64,000 nucleotides of DNA. It comes from Epiperipatus broadwayi (lineage: Eukaryota; Onychophora; Udeonychophora; Euonychophora; Peripatidae). Below the pieces are notes generated by a model that saw only the letters and a list, made by a program, of their open reading frames with translations, was not told the DNA's origin and ran no database searches. Made by a program: the position numbers and the translations under genes. Location of the stretch: NCBI GenBank assembly GCA_028023455.1, contig JAQFVV010000181.1, forward strand, positions 1,492,001-1,556,000, written 5' to 3'. This document shows positions 58,063 to 64,000 of this stretch, piece after piece; the stretch's first letter is position 1, and each line of letters begins with the position of its first letter.

Positions 58063-61000
58063 AACGTCTGTCTTCTTCACTTTATTATATTTATAAATGC
58101 CCAGGCGTCAATTCTATACAAGATAGAATAAAATGTATAACTGTAATTGCTTTTTAAACTTATTTAAAAGATTTTATACTGTAATTATTCTACGGCTTAG
58201 CTCAGTTGAAGTTATAGGATATGGTATTCATATATGATGTGAATAAGAGTAATAGAACATTTATGGACAACAATTCTGTAACACTAATTTAATCATATGC
58301 CACACATTTATTTAATTATAAAACCATTGCAAAATTATCAATTATCACATTTATTATAGGATGGACAATGATGAAGACCGGGTACCTTTATATCTACATC
58401 ACCATCTATTCTAAGCAAAGTAAAATATCATATTGGCACTGTAATATTGGGATCTATCAACTGCAGACAAATTAAATAAATTGACCTATACTAGCAAATC
58501 TAGATATTCTATAACTATGTTATGTTAACCATATGAGTGTGTGGAAATGGAGAATCGAACGTGTATAACAAAAACAATTCATATGGGATATTAATTCAAT
58601 AAAATATTTATTGAAAATAAAGACAAAATAACAAAAACAAAATATATTATCCTATACATCTTGCTATTAACTCTACCACTTCCCTTCTTACTTAGATAAA
58701 GTACACTTCTCTCTAACATCTCATTTATACTGAAAGAAATGAATTGTTAAAAAAAAAAAAAAATGAAATAAATATGATATTAATATGATATGTTATAAAG
58801 ATTTTAATATTCATTTGCAAACACTAACTTTAATAATAGTTTTGTTTACTATTTATTTATTACCGATATTCTCGAATATGTGTGCCTTTAAAATGTTATA
58901 AATATAACGCATTTACCAATCATAATATTTATAATTTATTTACGAAATTGAAATAAAACAAAAGTATAATTTTGGAAACAATAATAATAATAATATTTAT
59001 AACAGTACACCACACACATTCGAATATAAAACTTATGTATAGAATGATTTTTAAACCATGTAAGACAATATATCGTCTTACAATAATAATAACCAGTTAC
59101 ATTAGCTTTTAAAAAAAAATAAAAAATATATATATAAAAATTACATTTCTAGTATACAAAAAAAAAAAAAACTTATTGATACGTAATCATTAGATGATGA
59201 ATTGTTATTAACTTGAAAGTCATTATTTGAAATGTCAACGATATATATACGATGTATACACTGCTTCTATTAATAATAAATGAATCACAAACAAAAGTTA
59301 ATCCTGACGGTTAAAAAAAAATAACTTGATATAACTGCGAAAGTTTCCAATATTGAAAATCTTGTAATAAATATATTAGCATGCACTGGAATTATTTTAT
59401 TAATCACCCGAAATAAAATCTCCAATTAGGTGAAACAATTATAGTAAAGTTTTATGGTTTTATCCTTTTAATTTTAAATTTGATATAAATTTTTTATTCC
59501 CATTGTTAACAATTCCTTCATGACAGTATACTTTCTATAAGAAAGTATTAACTGGCGTTCAGTGATGTATTTCATTATTTATTTCAATCATATATGTGAA
59601 TAATAAATTCCTTAGTTTTGTAATGCTTTTACTAAGAAAACAAATTATATTGGATAAATTCTTTTTTTTAATTTTACTTTATGTAATATTAAGAATAGGC
59701 CTTTAAAAATTGAAAATATATCAAGCGTTTTGCAATAGTATTGAATATGTTTTCTCACAATTATTTTCATTTCTAATATTTTCCATAATTCAATCATTAT
59801 CAATTTACAACAAAATGTTAAATGACTTATAATAGATATTCTTATGTGGTATTCTGGCATTTTAATAGTGAACTCAAATCGCTAGCTGGGAAAGTCAAAG
59901 CTGAACCTTGCAGGGTTTATTTTTTTATGTTCATCCTTTTCCTCTTAAGTAGTCTGTGCAAAACTTTTCTGTCAACACACACTCACACCCTCTTTTTTTA
60001 TTATTATTAATCACTTGGCAACACTCCAAAACTAGCTTGCTTTATAAATTGACAACAATAGAGTGTTAAAATAAAAATATCAAATATTAAATATTAATTT
60101 ACAAATATTATCCAATAACACAAATAATCTTTACAATTCCCAAATGTATTATTAGAAACAATACATAACCAGTAAATAAAAAAAAATATAAATAAGGAAA
60201 TCATTTTAATCAATTATATATGAGTATATCTGTTTTGTTTAGCATATAAATTTTACTATTACAATCTAGATTTTATAAGTAATTGTATGGAAAAAAAAAA
60301 TGGACAAAGTATGAAATGATGTAAAGGAACATACATCCACATACACAAGCTAAATCTTGGATTGGAGTAGACAATAATCTAGAACACCAATGAACAACAC
60401 CTGCTATAACCTTCCTATTAACTCTACTCTTATACCAACATTCCCTGATGTTTTCCTGTCTTCCTCTTCACTACTAAATATATAACTTTAAATTCTATCA
60501 ATAAGTACATCCAACTAAAGTTTAATTTTTTTTAAATCTAATTTCAAATAGCAAATCTCATCTCAATTCATTTTTCTCAGATAACTCTCTTTAGCCATTG
60601 TTAACACAAATGTGAACTTCCCACATGTCTTCCTGGTGCCAATCTGGAAGGTCACAATATATATATATTGTGACCATCTGGATGGGCACAAGGAATTGAC
60701 ATACTTTGTATCTGCATTGAATAGTTACATTATATTAAAAAAAAATGAAATAGCCTTAGAATTTTAAATTTTTTTTGCTGGAGATTGTTTGAAGCTTAGA
60801 TATGGATTGCTTATGCAGTTGATTGACCACTTTATAAGTATTCATTATTATTATTGTGGTTAGTGAAGTATTTAATGCCAGAGAGAGGGGTTGTTATTGT
60901 AGGAATTGGTATATTTGGGCAGGAAAATGCAAGGTTATTTTATATTAGTGTAGTATTGGTTGAATGGTTTCAAAATCCTTATTCTTTAATACTTATCCTT

Positions 61001-62700
61001 TTGTCAACAATTAATAGCCATTTCAATTATATTTAGTTAAGATACTTTAATATTTATAGTATAGTGTATGTGCATGCATGTATGACTCTGCATCGTTTTC
61101 ACTTCATTTTCATCTTCTAAAAACATTAAACAATAGTACATGTACAATAAAAACATTTAAATTACAGTAATTATCTTAAATAATTTAGCAAATATATATT
61201 TCTTTCCAATGATTAATAGATAGTTGAACCAATGGATTATTTCACAAATTAAATAAATTATTAATCATTTTTGTTTAATAGTTAATTAATATTCATTTTT
61301 CTTTCAAGTTTATAAAAGCTATTTATTTTATTATTTTTTTGTCTTGATCTAATCAAAATGTTTTTGTTTTTTTGTTTTTTGAAAAGATTTTTTTTTAAAT
61401 ATGTAATTAGCCTAGATAGAAAGGAAGCATGGGAGTAACCTTGTGAAGAAAAAAAATGACCTTTTTGCTAAAGAGAGCTTTTTAACAAAGATCTCCAGTG
61501 AAAAATTTGCATATTATGTAAGGTAATGGTAGCCAGAAAACAGTGGCTCATTTTTTTTTATTGTGAAAATTAAAAAAAAACAGTTGCTGAAGTCAAATTG
61601 ATTTTAAAAAGACTTTGGAGTAAAATTTCGAAAGAATCCCAAGAAATTTATTATGGGACAAGTTAATTTCAGAATGCAGTTCTAAATTTTAAAAGGTACT
61701 CAGTTTACTTTACTCTCCTCAATTTAAACGTTTTTAAAATAACCCTTTCATAACTATTGCTCTTTTAAAAATGTATGTTGATAACGTCCAGTCTACACTA
61801 CTTCATTCAATTGTCATTTTAAACAGGAATAAATTGCATGAATATTATTGTTGTATCACTAACCAACGTGTGTATTTTAATATATCTGGGAAACGCATGC
61901 AGAACTATTTTACAGAATATATTTTAATTCTTCGCTATTTTCCGTGTTGTGTTTTTGTGAGGATGAAACATAGAATTAAGAATACGCATATTTGGATAAA
62001 TCATGCCATGTTCAAATTCACCATAAAGAGATAACACTATTTATTTATCTGGTATTTCTGGAAATAATACGTATTTGAAATGAAGGAAATAAAATGTGAG
62101 TTCCTTCAAATTAAGTATTTGCTGAGATCGAATGGAAGAATAGAAATGCGGGTAATTTCTGTTCTCTTCGATAAAGATGGAAAATAAAACAAAATATTAT
62201 TAATTGAAGAATTACTAGGGAAACACGGTATCTTAATGGACAATATTTAAGAATAAACCAGGCATATAATAAATTATAAAGTGTTAAATGCTATTCAAGA
62301 AACTACTAAAATAATTACGTATTTAATTTAGAACTACAACGGAATAAGTGAGATAATTCCTGTCCAACAGTAGTTAAGAATTTATTATGTTCTCATCTTA
62401 ATAGAAGACAAATTGATTGCTTATGTATGATACAGTAACTTAAATAACTTTGTTATGAACATTGAAGATGCTGAGTCCTATTTAAGCATGATTATATTTG
62501 TTTGGTTACCCTGCAGCAGTTTATTTTAATTTAAATTCAGTTTGGAATGTGTCCCATATTGTTTCATAAACCTGGAACCGAGCTTTGCAAGTGAACTTTC
62601 ATTTTAAGTTACAAAACAAATAACTTTTGTTTCTTTATTTTTTTTTTATTTCTTGTCATTATTAATGTATATTATTGATAATAGGCTTATTTATTATTAT
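58063..62700. other. AT-rich, no supported gene
   Basis: Contains a 26-bp perfect palindrome at 60,650-60,675 (GGTCACAATATAT and its complement) in a slightly larger hairpin. An 87-codon open frame at 61,771-62,034 (plus) is unusually long for this composition but has no motif that I recognise. Confidence 0.45.
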
Positions 62701-62736
62701 GTTTTATTGATAATTTGGGTTATTTTGATCTACAAG

Positions 62737-62773
62737 ACCGTCTCCGAAGCTTATCCAAATGAGGAATACGCTG
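62737..62773 (+). CDS. Candidate first coding exon, plus strand (speculative)
   Basis: A relatively GC-rich segment between an acceptor-like CTACAAG and a donor-like GCTG|GTAAAA. An ATG at 62,759 gives MRNTL up to the donor in phase 0, which can be joined to the open segment at 63,447. The segment may also begin upstream as 5' untranslated sequence. No homology is recognised; only splice signals and phase agreement support it. Confidence 0.22.
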
Positions 62774-63446
62774 GTAAAAATTGATTGTGTACAAATAGGT
62801 CTTATTGTTCTTTTACGAAGGTAAAAAAAAGAAAATATTTTTTTTGTAATATATTATTAAAGAGGTTTATATTTATTTTGTATACTTTATTATCTCAAAG
62901 TGAGAATTTTTTTTTTTTTAAATCAACGAACGTATAATAGAAATAGTTTGTTAGATATGAAAGAAAGTTCGTTCGTAATAATTATAACCATTAAATTTTA
63001 AAAGGTAACCTAAAGTTTATTCTGAATTAAAAGTTATACCTTGATGCAATATTTAATTACCATGTTGCCTGCATAGTGTGTAATTTAGAGTTAATTTTAT
63101 ATATACTTTTATTCGCGGGTGTGTGTCTGTTTTGCACAATTATGACATTTGTTTGATAAAGTTCAGTTTGTGAATATTTTTATGTATAAATTTCGGATGC
63201 TGTCGTATTCTACTGAGTTGAATGGATTAGTATGTTATCTGTATGTATTTATCTGCCAGCGTGTATTTATAATGTTCGATATTTAGAAGAGCTTTGAGAA
63301 TGGAAAGAAATCTGATTGCGTTATAATGTTTGTAGGGATAAAAGATTTTGCTTATTTAGTATATGTTTTTCCATGAGTAGAGCCTAGTTTATATTATATG
63401 CGTATGATTAAATGATATTTTTTGAAGTTAAGTGATGTTTTCTTAG

Positions 63447-63521
63447 AGCCCTGGTGATGAGGAAAAAGATTCCCCACCAATAGTGTATTTAGAAGTAGAT
63501 GAATTATTGTTGAAGTGTTCA
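63447..63521 (+). CDS. Candidate internal exon, plus strand (speculative)
   Basis: A 75-bp open segment between a good acceptor (GATGTTTTCTTAG) and a good donor (TTCA|GTAAGAGT), phase 0 at both ends. The translation SPGDEEKDSPPIVYLEVDEL then LLKCS is acidic and unlike the K/I/F/N-rich noise frames around it. The frame stays open past the donor to a TAA at 63,558. Unknown function. Confidence 0.3.
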
Positions 63522-63560
63522 GTAAGAGTTATCTGCTCCTCATGTAGATTTCCCTTATAA

Positions 63561-64000
63561 CATATAGTCTGTATAATCATGAAAATATAGCTCTGTGTTA
63601 ATTAATATGTGGTCAGATAAATTGTTAAATTAATTCTTGATGTAATATTAGTGTCTTATTTTATTGATGAATTACAACATTGTCCGAAATAAAGTAATTG
63701 TATGATATTCTCTTGATGAATGGAGAATTTGTAGAAAAGATTATTTTCTATCATTGTTGTTTGACACACGCACACATACGTAATATAAATAATATCGCGT
63801 ATATAAAGTATAGAGTTATTGAGATTAAAATGAGAAATAAAGGTTTGAAATGCATTACATTCATTTAAATAGAAGTAGAAAGTTATTGAGATTAAAACGG
63901 GAAATAAATATTTTAAACTACAGTGTATTTAAATAAAAGTTATAAATCATCAAATCATCAGAATGAACATGATTTGGTTGCTATGCATGAAGGTATTCGT
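63561..64000. other. AT-rich right end of window, no feature
   Basis: Two GTTATTGAGATTAAAA-type stretches near 63,815 and 63,883 indicate a small local duplication of about 70 bp. Nothing else. Confidence 0.5.

Noticed and set aside
58375-58420. Shared word AGAATAGATGGTGATG (minus strand) with 10,047-10,062
   Set aside because: Only about 17 bases match and flanks differ, so chance or low complexity cannot be excluded.
61771-62034. 87-codon plus-strand open frame
   Set aside because: Long for the composition but no motif, no repeat and no splice or promoter context that I could support. Kept only as a note.

Overview
This window is AT-rich animal DNA (roughly 70-75% A+T by eye) with very little coding sequence. 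I place it in a metazoan with large, repeat-filled introns. The only host gene I can prove is on the minus strand: two consecutive exons of a C-terminal (kinesin-14) motor, closest to the KIFC3 family, at 46,183-46,008 and 29,688-29,584. They join in phase 0 into one continuous motor-domain segment, from the motor start (GNIRVFCRVRP) to just past the P-loop (GQTGSGKT). About 16.3 kb of intron separates them. The rest of the motor should lie below 29,584 (next intron, possibly off the window) and the coiled coil above 46,183. TTAGGG-type telomeric repeats, an RTE-type LINE, Ty3/gypsy remnants and tRNA-derived SINEs fit an invertebrate genome, but I cannot name the species.

Layout. 0.7-2.0 kb: a dispersed repeat plus an LTR-like copy. 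10.0-11.8 kb: a minus-strand LTR-like sequence with TATA box, splice-donor-like site and primer-site-like motif. 13.2-16.8 kb: two LTR-like copies head to head, a giant inverted repeat with arms of about 1.7 kb. 16,965-24,913: a complete LTR element with LTRs of about 1.67 kb, a primer-site-like stretch, a coiled-coil Gag ORF, a polypurine tract and no recognisable pol. Its 3' LTR carries a 500-N assembly gap. 27.1-28.4 kb: a GC-rich array of about 190-bp tandem units. 29.3-31.5 kb: a kinesin exon beside a 95-bp duplication, followed by several palindromic foldback repeats. 33.4-33.6 kb: a tRNA-derived SINE. 34.9-35.8 kb: a LINE endonuclease remnant. 40,180-41,217: a DNA transposon with 42-bp terminal inverted repeats. 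41.7 kb: a 193-bp palindrome. 45.2 kb: a tRNA-Gly(TCC)-derived pseudogene. 47.6-51.1 kb: a decayed Ty3/gypsy element. 51.6-52.0 kb: a relative of the 40-kb transposon carrying interstitial telomeric repeats. 55.2-57.9 kb: a decayed RTE LINE.

At the right end (62.7-63.5 kb) two short, splice-bounded open segments on the plus strand could be the first exons of another gene; this is speculative. All mobile elements appear broken or non-autonomous. The ones inside the kinesin intron lie in both orientations, and the long decayed elements on the plus strand are antisense to the host gene.
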